A DNA stretch of 64,000 nt from Clarkia xantiana subsp. parviflora. Its lineage: Eukaryota > Streptophyta > Magnoliopsida > Myrtales > Onagraceae. Under the pieces are notes generated by a model. The model was not told the origin of the DNA and ran no database searches. It worked only from the letters and a program-made list of their open reading frames with translations. Made by a program: the position numbers and the translations under genes. Below, one piece after another: positions 35,130 through 47,084 of this stretch. Each line of letters starts with the position of its first letter. Position 1 is the stretch's first letter. The stretch lies in NCBI GenBank assembly GCA_036873135.1, contig JAPTYO010000012.1, positions 13,214,090 to 13,278,089 on the forward strand, written 5' to 3'.

Positions 35130-37187
35130 TGTAAACACTCGATTTTGACCCGGACGTAACGACGTTACACATGATACGTCGAATTTTGGACGCGCCAAGC
35201 AACAAAGTCTCCAAAATGCTCAAGGGCACATTAGGGAAATTATTATAAAATATATTTTAAATTATTTTGAATATATTTAATATTTTCGGAATATTTAAAA
35301 ATATATATATAATAATTAGTTTTTATTATTTTTAGAAAATTATCTGTAAAGATATATATCCTTAGGAATATTCTCTAGAATAATTATCTGTTAGCAATTT
35401 TTTATTTAAATTTTATCTGTAACTAGGCTAGGTTTTTAGTATAAATAGGGGTCTAGGTTTACATTGTAAGGGACACAGAAAAAACCACTACAAAGCAATA
35501 ATACATTATTTCTCGGGGTCTGCGCGATTTTTGTCCACTAGTGCTCAGAAAAGTTTTTTTTTTTCACGTTGCTGCAGCTCTGGTGAACCCCAAGCCCGGC
35601 CACCAGCAACCGCCGCGCTAACCGCCTCGCTCGCCGGCTCGGGCCTTCGGCACCGCCCAAGCCGCCGGATCCCATCCCCGCCACCACTCTGCCGGTTCGG
35701 TCGGCCGCCCTTCTCTCTCTATCTCTCGTTCTCTCTCCTCTCTATCTCCCTCTCTTTCCCTCTCTTCTCCAGCCGTTGCCATCCGCCTGGACAACCAGCC
35801 AGGGCCGCGCCGGACCACCGCCTTCCGATCCGCTACAGCCCAACCAGGCCCCGACGCCACCGGACACCACCGGCCCTCGTCCTCGCCGTCGTCTCTCCCT
35901 CTCTCTCTCTCTCTCTACTCTCCCAGGACAGACTCGCCTGACCTCCACCACCGCCCCACCTTCCGTATCGTCCGCCGGGATCGCCGCGCCGCGCCGCCGC
36001 CGTGTCGTCCGCCGCTCCGCCCGTCCCCCTGTGACCGTCGACCTCCGCTGCCATGGTAAGTCATCTCCTACCCCGTTTTTTTGTTTTTTTTTATTTATTT
36101 TGTTTTTTTATTATTATTATATTATATTTTATTATTATTATGTTATAATATTATTATATAAATAGTTTAAATGTAGTTAGTTAGATTAAATTAAGTAAAT
36201 TCTAGGGAAAACAACATAAATGGTCCCCGAACTTTACTCATTTTTCTGTCTCTGTCCTTGAACTTTTTTTTTTTCTATTGATGTACTTGAACTCCTCAAA
36301 TCCATTCTGTTATAGTCTCGTCGTTAAATTTGATTGTTAATTGTGGTAATTAGACCTTGATTAAGTAAAAAAATATTGACATGGACAAGCTGGCATGTCA
36401 TTGTTTATTTTCACATCATGTTTAGTGTCTTTCAGTTTCGTATTGTATTGTTTTTAATTTATTTTATTTATTTATTCATTTATTTTCTAGTTATTGATAT
36501 ATATTAAAAATTATGATGTGACCCTAAACATGTCATGTCAGCTTGTCCATGTTATCAATTTTTCGTCTAATTAGTGCATTATAACCACAATTAATAATAA
36601 AATTTAACAGCAGGACTATAACTGAATGAGTTTTATGAGTTCAAGTACCTCAATAGAAAAAATTAAAGTTCAAGGACATAGATAGAAAAATGTGTAAAGT
36701 TCGAGGACCATTTATATTGTTTTCCCTAAATTCTATATGTATGTTAAATTTATATTGGGTTGTGTGTGGATTTTAAGCATGCTTGAATATTTTGGTGTTT
36801 TTTTATTTCATCTTAATTAAGAGTTATAAGTTATAATTAGTTTTAAACTTAGATTAATAACTGACAATGTTTTTTTTATATGAAAAATTTAATTAAATTT
36901 TTACATCGTTAGATTAATCTGATATAACATATATTAAAAAATAAAGTTGGCAACTAAGTGAATTGAGTACCGAAAGGGCGTGGTTAAAAATACATATTTT
37001 AATTCGTAATAGAACCCCCGAACTCGAATTTCTGATTGTGGACCAACTTTATACCTAGGTATTTAGTTCGCTATTCGTTTAGGTAATTTAGGATTCTAGT
37101 TAGCCTTAATTAACTAGTGGCGACTCATTTCAAAAATCCACGTTTTCAAAACGTAATATCGCCTTAGGTCAGATTTTAGGTCCGACA
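35130..37187 (+). repeat. LARD 5' LTR, enlarged by a Mutator-like insertion
   Basis: 2058 bp, of which 531 bp are the insertion at 36205 plus its duplicated target. TATA box TATAAATA at 35440-35447. The region 35520-36055 is GC- and CT-rich with CTCTCTCT runs and yields long proline/serine/arginine frames on both strands; the same happens in the 3' copy, so these are composition effects, not genes. Ends ...TTAGGTCCGACA. Confidence 0.85.
36205..36726. mobile_element. Mutator-like MITE inside the LARD 5' LTR
   Basis: 522 bp with inverted ends GGGAAAACAACATAAATGGT and GGGAAAACAATATAAATGGT. Flanked by TAAATTCTA on both sides (36196-36204, 36727-36735). The 3' LTR of the same LARD has TAAATTCTA once at 62811-62819, which is the empty site. 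No coding. Confidence 0.95.
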
Positions 37188-37190
37188 ATT

Positions 37191-37208
37191 TGGCGACTCT
37201 GCTGGGGA
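37191..37208 (+). other. LARD primer-binding site (tRNA-Arg type)
   Basis: TGGCGACTCTGCTGGGGA starts three bases after the LTR end. It would pair with a tRNA 3' end ...CCCAGCAGAGTCG-CCA, as used by Ogre/Tat-class elements with tRNA-Arg. The tRNA identity is from memory of that class. Confidence 0.65.
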
Positions 37209-37773
37209 AGTTTTAGAGGGTTCGGGCTCAGTATGTTTACTTTTTGCCATGTTTGAATTTTGTAATTTTAATTTTATTTTAATTTCACTGATCTAACTTG
37301 TTTTTTGTGATTTCAGGTGTGGAGTTAATTTTTTTTTTTATGACCGACTATTTTTCTTTGTTGTATATATATTACTTAAATTCGCACACACTCACTTTAG
37401 TATAATGTCCAAAACGCCTAAAACCCAGGGCGACTAGGAACTCGGAGGTTTAGTACGATACGACCGGAGCGGCTGGGCCGCCGGTACGGCTCGGAAAAAC
37501 TCTACTCGCTTGTGAATGTCTTATGATCCCTATGATGGGGTGAGGAAACCACCTTGTCGGGAACCTATCAGTGGAACCTACCTTGTAGAGCAAAGCCACC
37601 CATTTTTTTACCCCCCCTAAATTAATCTGTTTTTTTTTTGTTGTAAATGTTATCATACAACTGTTTGTATTGCTTTTATTTCTCATGCATTCATCTCATT
37701 GCATTTTTTTTAAAAAACCTCTTACCTAAATTTTCGTTCTAAATATGCGTTTCATGCACATTATTTAAAAAAA
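37209..37773 (+). other. LARD leader sequence
   Basis: Non-coding start of the LARD body, with T-runs and a TTTTTTGTGATTTCAGGTGTGG motif split around 37300 that resembles a 3' splice site. From about 37680 it enters the GCATTT...AAAAAACC repeat field that continues after the inserted element at 45025. Confidence 0.55.
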
Positions 37774-37778
37774 AAAAA

Positions 37779-38634
37779 TGATGGATATACGCATGATTCG
37801 GGCTCGGTTTTAATTATTCGGACCTCATACACGCACAAGGCCCACTACAGAAACCCAATTTCGAGCTAACCGGGGTAAACCGGGCAAGTCGCGAACTTGC
37901 CCGGCGCCCCGGGGGGCTTACCCGGAAAATTCCGGGTAAGCTGAGCTTACCCGGAATTTCCGGGTAAGCCCCGGCCTACCCGGAATTTCCGGGTAAGCCC
38001 AGCTTACCCGGAATTCCGGGTAAGCTCCACACCCGGGGGGTGTCGCGCACACCCCCCATTTTACCTCGACGCATACGGAGACCCGATTTTTACACTAACT
38101 CCTATGTGTCCGAGACCTTTGCTCCAACGGCGCGCGCGTCCCGTTCATGACAGCCGCCTGAGACGTACGTCAGAGCCCTTTTCCTAAAGCTTACCCCTGC
38201 ATCCCGGTTCACATTTCCACATTGAACCGGGTCAAAACCGGTTTACGGTCCAAGATGGCCTATAAATAGCCACCTTGGGGGTGAACATTTTCAAGTCAAT
38301 TCAACTCATTCCAAAAATCACTTTGGGCAAGCTTCGGAAAAGCTCTGACTTCTCTCTAAAAACCCTCTCTTTCTCTCTCTAGAAAAACACTGATGTTGAG
38401 CGTCGGAGTGAGCACGCCAAGCACCCCCCCCCCCTCTCCACGGGGACTGCTTGGTAAACGCTCTTCTGCAGATGCCGGCGGACATCCCGCTAGAGACCCA
38501 GAGAGGCTGGCCATCTTTTGGAAGACAGAGCTAAAAGCCCGCGCACGACACTAGAAGGCGGATTCAGCTTGCGTACAACCCGAAGACCCCGACTAGTTAT
38601 CCAGCGGACAGTCCGCAATAACTTGGTCGAAACA
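37779..38634 (+). repeat. 5' LTR of the non-autonomous Tat-like element
   Basis: 856 bp, TGATGGATATACG to GGTCGAAACA. TATA box TATAAATA at 38261-38268, followed by CTCTCTCT leader and a poly-C tract. Near 37915-38030 it holds a run of palindromic units built on TTACCCGGAATTTCCGGGTAA; it has one unit (about 31 bp) more than the 3' LTR. Confidence 0.95.
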
Positions 38635-39387
38635 CTTGGCGCCGTCTGTGGGAACGCAACAGAAAGCCTGCGTTTCTCAAACAAACAAGCAAGATGCATT
38701 ACACATACACCATACACGGAGGCTTCAGTGCAGGGGACGAAACCTCTTACGCAGGGGGCATACAATCATGAGACCCCACGCAACGAGCAGCCACCGCAGA
38801 TTAAGACAAAGAAAAGAGGACCAGGACGTCCAAGGAAAACTCCAACCCCGGAGTCAAGCATGAGACCTCCTCTGCAGAGAGCTCAGAAAGACCCCCCGCA
38901 GAGCCAAAGCGGGGCCTCAGTCGCCTCGTCTACGCCTACAAGAAGCGTATACTCTCGGAGTAACGCGCGAGGGGTCACACAGCAAACCAACGCTCCTCCA
39001 GGCTTTCCCCATTAAACTTTCGACACACAAGAACAACCATACGGAATGCCAAATGCGGGGGCATACAATCAGACACCAGGGGCATAGGCTGCGCCTGCAG
39101 TCACCCCGGAAATGATGGCGACATTCGAACAGCTGCCTCATCTGAAAGAGGCCCTGCGCAACCGAGGATACGGGGCATCACCGCCCCCTCCCGCGCAACA
39201 AGCAAATATGCCTCCGCCACCAACGCAGGCGCCTCCAGTGAATGCACTTCAGCAGAGAGGCCCTACAATCTCAAAAACCCCGACCTTTCACGGGAATGCA
39301 CAGCAAAGCAGACAGTTCCCCCCAACAAGGGACAAGACAGGAGCTCTCGCGCTCCCAAACACCCTACCAAGCAGGGCCATTCAATGA
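38518..39387 (+). pseudogene. Gag N-terminal remnant with an AT-hook-like motif
   Basis: A frame opens at an ATG in the LTR transcript region (38518), reads through the primer-binding site and continues to 39015 (PPGFPH, stop). The same frame resumes after two stops (39016-39090) and runs as MMATFEQLPHLKEALRNRGY plus proline/glutamine-rich sequence to 39387. Residues KKRGPGRPRKTP near 38810-38850 match an AT-hook core. Gag capsid and zinc knuckle are absent. The frame may just be the degenerate start of a Tat gag; coding is not assured. Confidence 0.45.
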
Positions 39388-39657
39388 AGAAACCTGGAGA
39401 CAGCCGTCTCAGACGTTCCAGGGATATCAAGTTCACTCCTTGCATAGGAAAAATCACTTTGTAATGGCAAGCAACCCCGGTCCAAAACCAGGAACAAGCC
39501 ACATACATCATCAACAAAGGCCCTAACTCTATACGCAGAAAGGGCAACCAACAAGAAAAGCCATCAAAAGGATATCAAAGCAAGACTAAGCAAAGCTCAT
39601 GCCTGTATTTAAAACAGAGGGAGCGTGACGCATACAAGGAGATAAAATAATTTCAAC

Positions 39658-40345
39658 TAGGATGTGAACGTACTAATCTATTCACATCCTTGCAAAAAGT
39701 CGGGGGATAAGCGGATCATTGGGAATCCTCCCTCGCAAACAAATGCAAGTGTCGGACGTACTAATCTATCCACACTTCGCCATCACACAAGGATGTGAAC
39801 GTACTAATCTATTCACATCCTTGCAAAAAGTCGGGGGATAAGCGGATCATTGGGAATCCTCCCTCGCAAACAAATGCAAGTGTCGGACGTACTAATCTAT
39901 CCACACTTCGCCATATTACAAGGATGTGAACGTACTAATCTATTCACATCCTTACAAAGTCGGGGGATAAACGGATCATTGGGAATCCTTCCTCGCAAAC
40001 AAATGCAAGTGTCGGACGTACTAATCTGTCCGCACTTCGCCATATTACAAGGATGTGAACGTACTAACCTATTCACATCCTTGCAAAAGTCGGGGGATAA
40101 ACGGATCATTGGGAATCCTCCCTCGCAAACAAACGCAAGTGTCGGACGTACTAATCTATCCACACTTCGCCATCATATAAGGATGTGAACGTACTAATCT
40201 ATTCACATCCTTGCACAAAGTCGGGGGACAAGCGAATCATTAGGAATCTTCCCTCGCAAACAAAGGCAAGGGTCGGACATACTAATCTACCCACACTTAA
40301 CCGCAGCATCAAATATGTGAACATACTAGTCTGTTCACATCCTCA
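39658..40345 (+). repeat. 130-bp tandem repeat, five copies plus a partial
   Basis: Units start GGATGTGAACGTACTAATCT at about 39660, 39791, 39922, 40051 and 40181, so the period is 129-131. Each unit has two short inverted motifs: GGATGTGAA...TTCACATCC and GTGTCGGAC...TCCACAC, both around the word GTACTAATCT. The last copy (about 40311) is diverged. Confidence 0.95.
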
Positions 40346-40890
40346 TAAAGAAATACAAGCACTTCAACAAGGATCATCCTCCTTACGAAGCCACAGACGA
40401 CGGTAATACCAACTCATCCACAACCGTCACCAACAGAGATGCGATTTCCTAAGGAAAACCATCGGATCAAGAAAATCAACCATTCAATAGAGCAACACTC
40501 TTACAAAAAGAGGACAAGTCATTGAGACAGCAATAAGGGAAGATGCAAAATAATACTTAGTATTATATCTTTCTAACATCTCATGTCAGGCATATATATA
40601 ATATAGCAGGGCTCAAAAGTAAAGACATCCGGCCAGCTTAAAAGTCGAGCCCAAGATGCAACCCGTCAAAATCTCACCCATGCAAGGGGAGCAGCCATAT
40701 GTACAGATGGAAAAACAAAGAAAGATCAACCTGACCCAACGTCAGGAGCACCAGAACCAAAGACATCAGTCATAAGAACATCTTGCGCTGGGCCTTTGAA
40801 AGCATCCCGGCGATCATCACCAACAGGGACGGACGCCTGTCCCGTCAAACCACTCATCCCAAGGGCATAGCCAGCATATGGACCAGCACT

Positions 40891-41799
40891 CTAGAAAGGA
40901 AAATCGGGGGCAAGAGAGTATATTCTCCTGAAGCAATCCACAGAGAAAGACTCCATGTGATCATCACGTGCCTTCTCGAGAAGTTTGGAGTAATCAGCTA
41001 TAGTAGGAAACTCAACCATCCCAAGCTGATCACCCAGGACAACATGAGACTCCTTAGTCTCCTTCAACACCACAGCATGTGCCGCCTCGTCAACCTTCTC
41101 CTGGCGCAATAAGGCAAACAGCTCCGCCTCCAGCTAAGACGCGCAATCCTGACTTCCCTTGAGATCAGCGGAAGCCTTGGAAAAAGCATCTGAATATGCG
41201 CGCGCCTTCTCCCTCAACACAACAACACAAGCGCATCACACCCAAAGAAAACAACGTACAGGAGCAAAGTCGTGCGAGCAACTCCTTAACACACTTCAAA
41301 GCAGCCTCAGAGTCACGGGGGCACTTTTTGCGATCAGCAGGCGGGACAGACCGCTGAACCACACGCGCACCGACAGCAGGTGTGCTCAAGGAAATATCCT
41401 TGGGAAAGCAAATAGCAGACTGAGAGTAGGGAGTCCACTCGTTCCCGGACACATCCCAATCAAGTCGACACATCAGATCAGACTTGCGAAGAGCTGGAGG
41501 AATAGAAACAACTACACATCAAAAGCAAACACATTAGGAGAAGGCAAAACTATACCAATACAACAAGAAGTCAACCACAGTCACCTGCCAAGGAAGGCAC
41601 CTCCGCTGAACGGCCGTTCCCCGACCAGGGGGCAGGCATGGTCGAATCCGCATACATTGGCCCCTCCCTTTGTCGCAGGAAGGAGCAAGAGGCATGCCGG
41701 CAGACGTCGACCTCTTAGGATCGCTCGGGGAACGGACGTCAGCACCATTCTCTCGAACAGGCACAACTCCCCCCGCCGTAGGGAGTACCAAGCCTGCAA
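40891..41799 (-). pseudogene. Antisense spliced ORF remnant in the non-autonomous element
   Basis: Minus strand: a frame with coiled-coil character reads LREKARAYSDAFSKASADLK, a TAG stop, then LEAELFALLRQEKVDEAAHA...ADYSKLLEKARDDHMESFSV DCFRRIYSLAP (split here) to about 40891. Upstream on the same strand 41799-41586 is bounded by a good acceptor (CCTTGCAG) and donor (GGCAG|GTGACT), so an intron-containing gene is likely. Position (antisense, 3' half) and C-terminal style match the extra ORF of Tat elements. Homology to that ORF is an inference. Confidence 0.45.
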
Positions 41800-42539
41800 G
41801 GACAACCACAAAAAGACCATTAGCATGTTAGCATGGGAAAAGTCTCAACCTTTAAAGGCACAAGTCCCATACCCGGGTTGTCAGGAGGAGTGTCGCCGAG
41901 GCCGGGAACAGTTTGAGGAAATCCGCCTGCGACTCCGCCCTGTACACTTGGCGTCATTTCCGGGAAACACAACGACAAGTCATGGCGTACCACTGTTATT
42001 CTAAGATCGTCAGTTTACAAGATTTGGGAGAGTCGTGTGAAACACGTACACCTCCTACCAAACACGCACATCTACGGAACGCGTACACCTCCTACCAAAC
42101 GCGCGTGCATCGACGCTCTAAGAGGAGGAATAACACCTCTCGCTCAGAAACTAAGTACAGTAGCAGCGGACACTAGGTGCAGCACTGCGCGCACAACATC
42201 GCAAGCCACACACATCAACCACATTCATCACAGTCCTTTGCAGGGACATCCAACCCAACGGACCAGCTGTCCGCATACAAACAGCTATGGATCCTCCCGC
42301 TCGGGAGTCAAAAATCCTTACGCTCATCAAAGGCCTAGGCCGCCTACTAATCAAATTTTCACACATTTGTGCAAAGTGACACAGGCATTCAAGCGCTCTA
42401 CATAGCGACAAATTCAAGAGCTAAAGAAATCAGAGACATACGAAATTGGTTATAATTACCAAGATGCCATCCGACCACCTTTCGATCAAATTTTATCCTC
42501 AAAATGGCTCAAGGCTCCGGGAGCGCATACAAGCGGTTC

Positions 42540-43195
42540 CTTACGAATCCTCTCTCGCAAACCAGGTAGCGGTCGCTAGACACACTCTACCTTGGGGGAA
42601 AACCAAGTAGCGGTCGCAGAATGCACTCTGCCTTGAAAACGCCAGGTAGCGGCAACAACATGGATAGGCAGTCGCCTTGCCGACCTTTGACCGACGCCAT
42701 GGAAGGACACGTCGCCTCGCCGACCTTTGGCCTTCTCCCTACCTCAGAAACATCAAGTAGCTGTCGCTGAATGCACCCAACTTGGGAACAACCAAGTAGC
42801 AGTCGTGGAATGCACCCAACTTTGGAACAACCAAGTAGCAGTCACGGAACCCACCCTACTCGGGGAAATCCCAGTAACCATCGACATGGGAGACAACTAC
42901 ATACCTACGAGACTCGTTAGTCTCTACTTATCACATAGCGAACACCCTACGAGAGGGGCAACTCCCTGTTCATATCAACCACCATGACGACACCTACTAT
43001 ACGTCGACATCAAGCCTATAGTGACAACATGCGTGGCAACAGACAAAGAAAAAATTCTAAGTGTTGGAACAAACGCGCACATACAAGCGCACACATACAA
43101 GCGCACACATACAAGCGTACACATACAAGCGCACACATACAAGCGCACACATACAAGCGTACACATACAAGCGCGCACATACAAGCGCACGCATA
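42540..43195. repeat. Two tandem-repeat blocks: about 39-bp and 14-bp units
   Basis: At 42540-42880 the phrase (A)CCAAGTAGC(A/G)GTCG recurs, with three neat 38-39-bp units at about 42765-42870. At 43074-43195 the 14-mer ACATACAAGCGCAC is repeated about eight times with C/T changes; it produces matching Thr-Arg-Thr or Val-Cys-Ala frames on both strands that are not genes. Confidence 0.85.
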
Positions 43196-44194
43196 CTCAG
43201 CTAGCACGCATATGGATGGTAGTATGATCAGGAAAGAAAGAGCCAATCAAGGAACGTTTTCTAAGTGTTCCACCATGTCAGCAGTCGACATATGACGAAG
43301 TGCCGACCATTAAGAAATACTTTATAAGTATTTTCCTATGACGGCAATGAACGGCAGTCAACAAAGATCAAACAACGACAACCATGGTGACGAGTCATTA
43401 GGCTGGCACTATCACGTCACTACAAGCGCCTCTACTCCGGGGGCAATACTATATCAACAAGGGCCTCGACTCCCGACACATACGCTGCGAACATACTCCG
43501 TTCGTCAACGACGCGGCGGATGCATCACACCTCGCGGGCTTATGACCCGCACGTCCGGGATACACGCTCCCTCATAAGTGTGTAGGTAACCCTTTACCTA
43601 TCTCTATTTTTTCTAAGTCTTTTAGTACATGACTATGCATCTTTTACACATACGTCATACACACGTCATCGTCATGCATTGCACACATCCATGATTTACA
43701 TCCATGACTTTTCATATCATGTCCGTTGCATGTGATTTTCCAAACCCGGCATCATTTCATTCACCCAAAACCGTCGTCTCGCCGTTAAGACGGCTGTCTT
43801 GGACGACGGGCTCCCGGAAACTACCGTATTGCATGAAAAACATTTTATCAAGACTTGCATGATTTATTATCACTTTGATACATTTAGTCGTGACATGAAC
43901 TTTCCATATTGCTTGGATCATCACACAAACCCGAAAAATTTCACGTGTGCTCACGCCTCATTTTTTCCAAAACCACATTTATCATATTACTTGTAGTCTG
44001 TTATGCTACTAACCCGTCACGCAGTTATCAACCGTGATCATCTCAAAAGCTAAGGCAAGAAACTCGTCTGAGCCGCGCACATCCACCCTTGGTAGGTCAA
44101 AACCCAAGGTGAGCAGACGACCCATATCACGCGTATACCCTATCTTAGAATAGAGTTAAACAAAGGTCAAGCCATTGTTTAACTCGGGGGCAAG

Positions 44195-45019
44195 TGATGG
44201 ATATACGCATGATTCGGGCTCGGTTTTAATTATTCGGACCTCATACACGCACAAGGCCCACTACAGAAACCCAATTTCGAGCTAACCGGGGTAAACCGGG
44301 CAAGTCGCGAACTTGCCCGGCGCCCCGGGGGGCTTACCCGGAAATTCCGGGTAAGCCCCGGCCTACCCGGAATTTCCGGGTAAGCCCAGCTTACCCGGAA
44401 TTCCGGGTAAGCTCCACACCCGGGGGGTGTCGCGCACACCCCCCATTTTACCTCGACGCATACGGAGACCCGATTTTTACACTAACTCCTATGTGTCCGA
44501 GACCTTTGCTCCAACGGCGCGCGCGTCCCGTTCATGACAGCCGCCTGAGACGTACGTCAGAGCCCTTTTCCTAAAGCTTACCCCTGCATCCCGGTTCACA
44601 TTTCCACATTGAACCGGGTCAAAACCGGTTTACGGTCCAAGATGGCCTATAAATAGCCACCTTGGGGGTGAACATTTTCAAGTCAATTCAACTCATTCCA
44701 AAAATCACTTTGGGCAAGCTTCGGAAAAGCTCTGACTTCTCTCTAAAAACCCTCTCTTTCTCTCTCTAGAAAAACACTGATGTTGAGCGTCGGAGTGAGC
44801 ACGCCAAGCACCCCCCCCCTCTCCACGGGGACTGCTTGGTAAACGCTCTTCTGCAGGTGCCGGCGGACATCCCGCTAGAGACCCAGAGAGGCTGGCCATC
44901 TTTTGGAAGACAGAGCTAAAAGCCCGCGCACGACACTAGAAGGCGGATTCAGCTTGCGTACAACCCGAAGACCCCGACTAGTTATCCAGCGGACAGTCCG
45001 CAATAACTTGGTCGAAACA
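44195..45019 (+). repeat. 3' LTR of the non-autonomous Tat-like element
   Basis: 825 bp; identical to the 5' LTR by eye except for one A/G change near 44857, a shorter poly-C tract and one fewer palindromic ACCCGGAA/TTCCGGGT unit. Confidence 0.95.
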
Positions 45020-45024
45020 AAAAA

Positions 45025-46960
45025 CATCCAGGTAAGTTGTAACTCAAGATTAGCGCATCTTTCATACATTATTTTCAAAAAAATATTTTCATGAGAAATT
45101 TAACTCCCTTTTAGCTATTAGAGCTTCTAATTTTAAAATGCATTTTGTATACGTTATTTTCAGAAAAAACCAAAAAAAAACATTTTTAGCTAAGTAGTTA
45201 ATCCCTTAGTTGTAGATTTTTATTTCTAAACATGTGTTTCAGATGCATTGTTTTTATAAAAAAAAAACCTTACCTAAATTTTTATTCTAAATATGCGTCT
45301 CATGCGCATTATTTTAAAAAAAAAAACTCTCAGGTAAGTTGTAATTTTGTTAGTGCGTTACGTATGCATTACTTAAAAAAAGACATTTCAGAAAATTTAA
45401 TTTCTTTAGCTATTAGAGCTTCCTTTCGAACATGCATTTCATATGCATTTTTTTCTAAAAAAACCTCTTACCTGAATTTTTATTTTTAACATGTGTTTTG
45501 TACGCATTATTTTTGAAAAAAAACTTTTCAGGTAAGTTGTAATTTTGGTTATTGTATTGTATATGCATTGCTAAAAAAAAAAGGAAAATTTGTAATTCCG
45601 CTTTAACTATTAGAGCTTCTAATTTCGAACGTGCATTCCATATGCATCATTTAAAAAAAAAACTTTTTAACTGAATTGTTTTATTTTTAATAATGCATCC
45701 AATATGCATTAATTTAAAAAAACTTTTTAGATAAACCGTAAGCTCTCTTAGTTTTAGGGCTCTTTGTTTAAAAAACATTTTATCTGAATTTTTAATCAAA
45801 AAACGTGCATATCATATGCATTATTTTCGGAAAAAAAAACTTTCAGGTAAATTGTAATTTTTCTCAGTTGTAGAACTTTTATTTTTAAGTTTGCATCTTG
45901 TATTTATTTTTGTGCATCTCATATGCATGCTTTTAAAAAAAAAAAATCGCCTGATTCTTAATTTTGAGCAACCATGATGCATTGTTTTTTTTTCCTCATT
46001 AAAAAAACAAAAAAATAAAAAATCTTTTCAGATAACTTGTAAATTATCTTGACTGTAGAACTTTCATCTCAAGTATGCATCTCATGTGCATCGCATGTGC
46101 ATTGTTTTAGGAAAAATAATATGTTGATAGATTGTACACATTCTTAGTCGTAGAACCTTTAGTTTCAAACATGTATTCCATGTGCTGTTTTCAAAACTAC
46201 TTACCAGAATGTTTTATTTCAAGCATGTGTTTCATACGCATTATTTTTTGGAAAAAACTTTTCATGTAAGTTGTAAAATTCCGTTAGTGCATTCAATGTG
46301 CATCATTTTTTAAAAAAAAAAATTAGGAAAATTTGTAATTCCTTTTTGGCCCTTAGAGTTTTTTTTTAATTCACACATGAATTGCATATGCATCATTTTC
46401 AAAAAAGCCTTTTTACCTGATTTTTTTTAAACATGCATTCAATATGCATTATTTACAAAAAAAAAAAACATTTCAGAAAAATTGTGAGTTTTTTTTAGCT
46501 ATAGAGTTTTCAAATTCACGCATGCATCTCAATTGCATTATTTTTAAAAAATCCACCTGAAATTTTCACTTTCAAAAATGCATTTCATATGCATCATTCA
46601 GGTAATATGTTGTAAGTTGTAACTTTCTTAACATTAGAATTTTAACTTTCGAGCATGCATGAGCATTTAAAAAAAAAACTCAAAGTGTCATTCGTTCTTA
46701 TCTAAGGTGTATTGCACTTTTTTGGCACTATCGTCATTTCAACATTCGCATGAGCGAGCATTTAAAAAATGGGAGTTTTGATTCTTTTTTGAGAAAATAG
46801 TTTAACTGTGCAGTTGAGTGCTACTATTCGAGTTTAAATAAAGGACGATAAAATCTTTTTGAAAAAACTTTGTTTTGAGCATTTGTCCTGCGTTCGAGCC
46901 AGATAATGCACTCGGCAAACTCAGTAAACTCCATGATGGTGCAAAACACATTTGATCATA
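45025..46960. repeat. Irregular repeat field in the LARD body
   Basis: A degenerate phrase is repeated at roughly 50-80 bp steps: a TGCAT-TTCATATGCATT-like word, then an A-run, then TTTCAGGTAAGTTGTAATTT or ACCTGAATTTTTATTTT. It starts at about 37680 before the inserted element and resumes directly after it, which supports one interrupted body. Non-coding. Confidence 0.7.
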
Positions 46961-47084
46961 AATTTTGATTCTTTTTCAAAAAAAGTAATCAAAATTATGA
47001 AATGAATGACATTAGAGTTTTCAAAAAATCATGCATGATTTCTCATATTCTCTACACTGATTTTTCATTCACTCTTTTCAGGTA

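Larger units (their letters stand above)
37779..45019 (+). mobile_element. Non-autonomous Tat-like LTR retrotransposon, young insertion
   Basis: LTRs at 37779-38634 and 44195-45019, flanking AAAAA (37774-37778 and 45020-45024). PBS TTGGCGCCGTCTGTGGGAAC (38636-38655) is the same type as in the coding Tat element at 50540-62064. Polypurine tract ACTCGGGGGCAAG at 44182-44194. The 5.6-kb body has a gag N-terminal remnant, several tandem-repeat blocks and antisense exon-like remnants, but no RT, RNase H or integrase. By eye the LTRs differ by one substitution plus repeat-length changes, so insertion is recent. Confidence 0.9.

Noticed and set aside
35531..36165. Proline/arginine/serine-rich frames, repeated at 62068-62640
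   Set aside because: They lie in the GC- and CT-rich part of the LARD LTRs and are present on both strands; no motif or conservation beyond LTR copying.
39658..40345. Regularly spaced repeats suggesting a CRISPR array
   Set aside because: Units are full tandem repeats without unique spacers, inside a plant retrotransposon.
42975..43295. Cys/Val/Leu- or Thr/His-repeat frames
   Set aside because: Product of a 14-bp tandem repeat.
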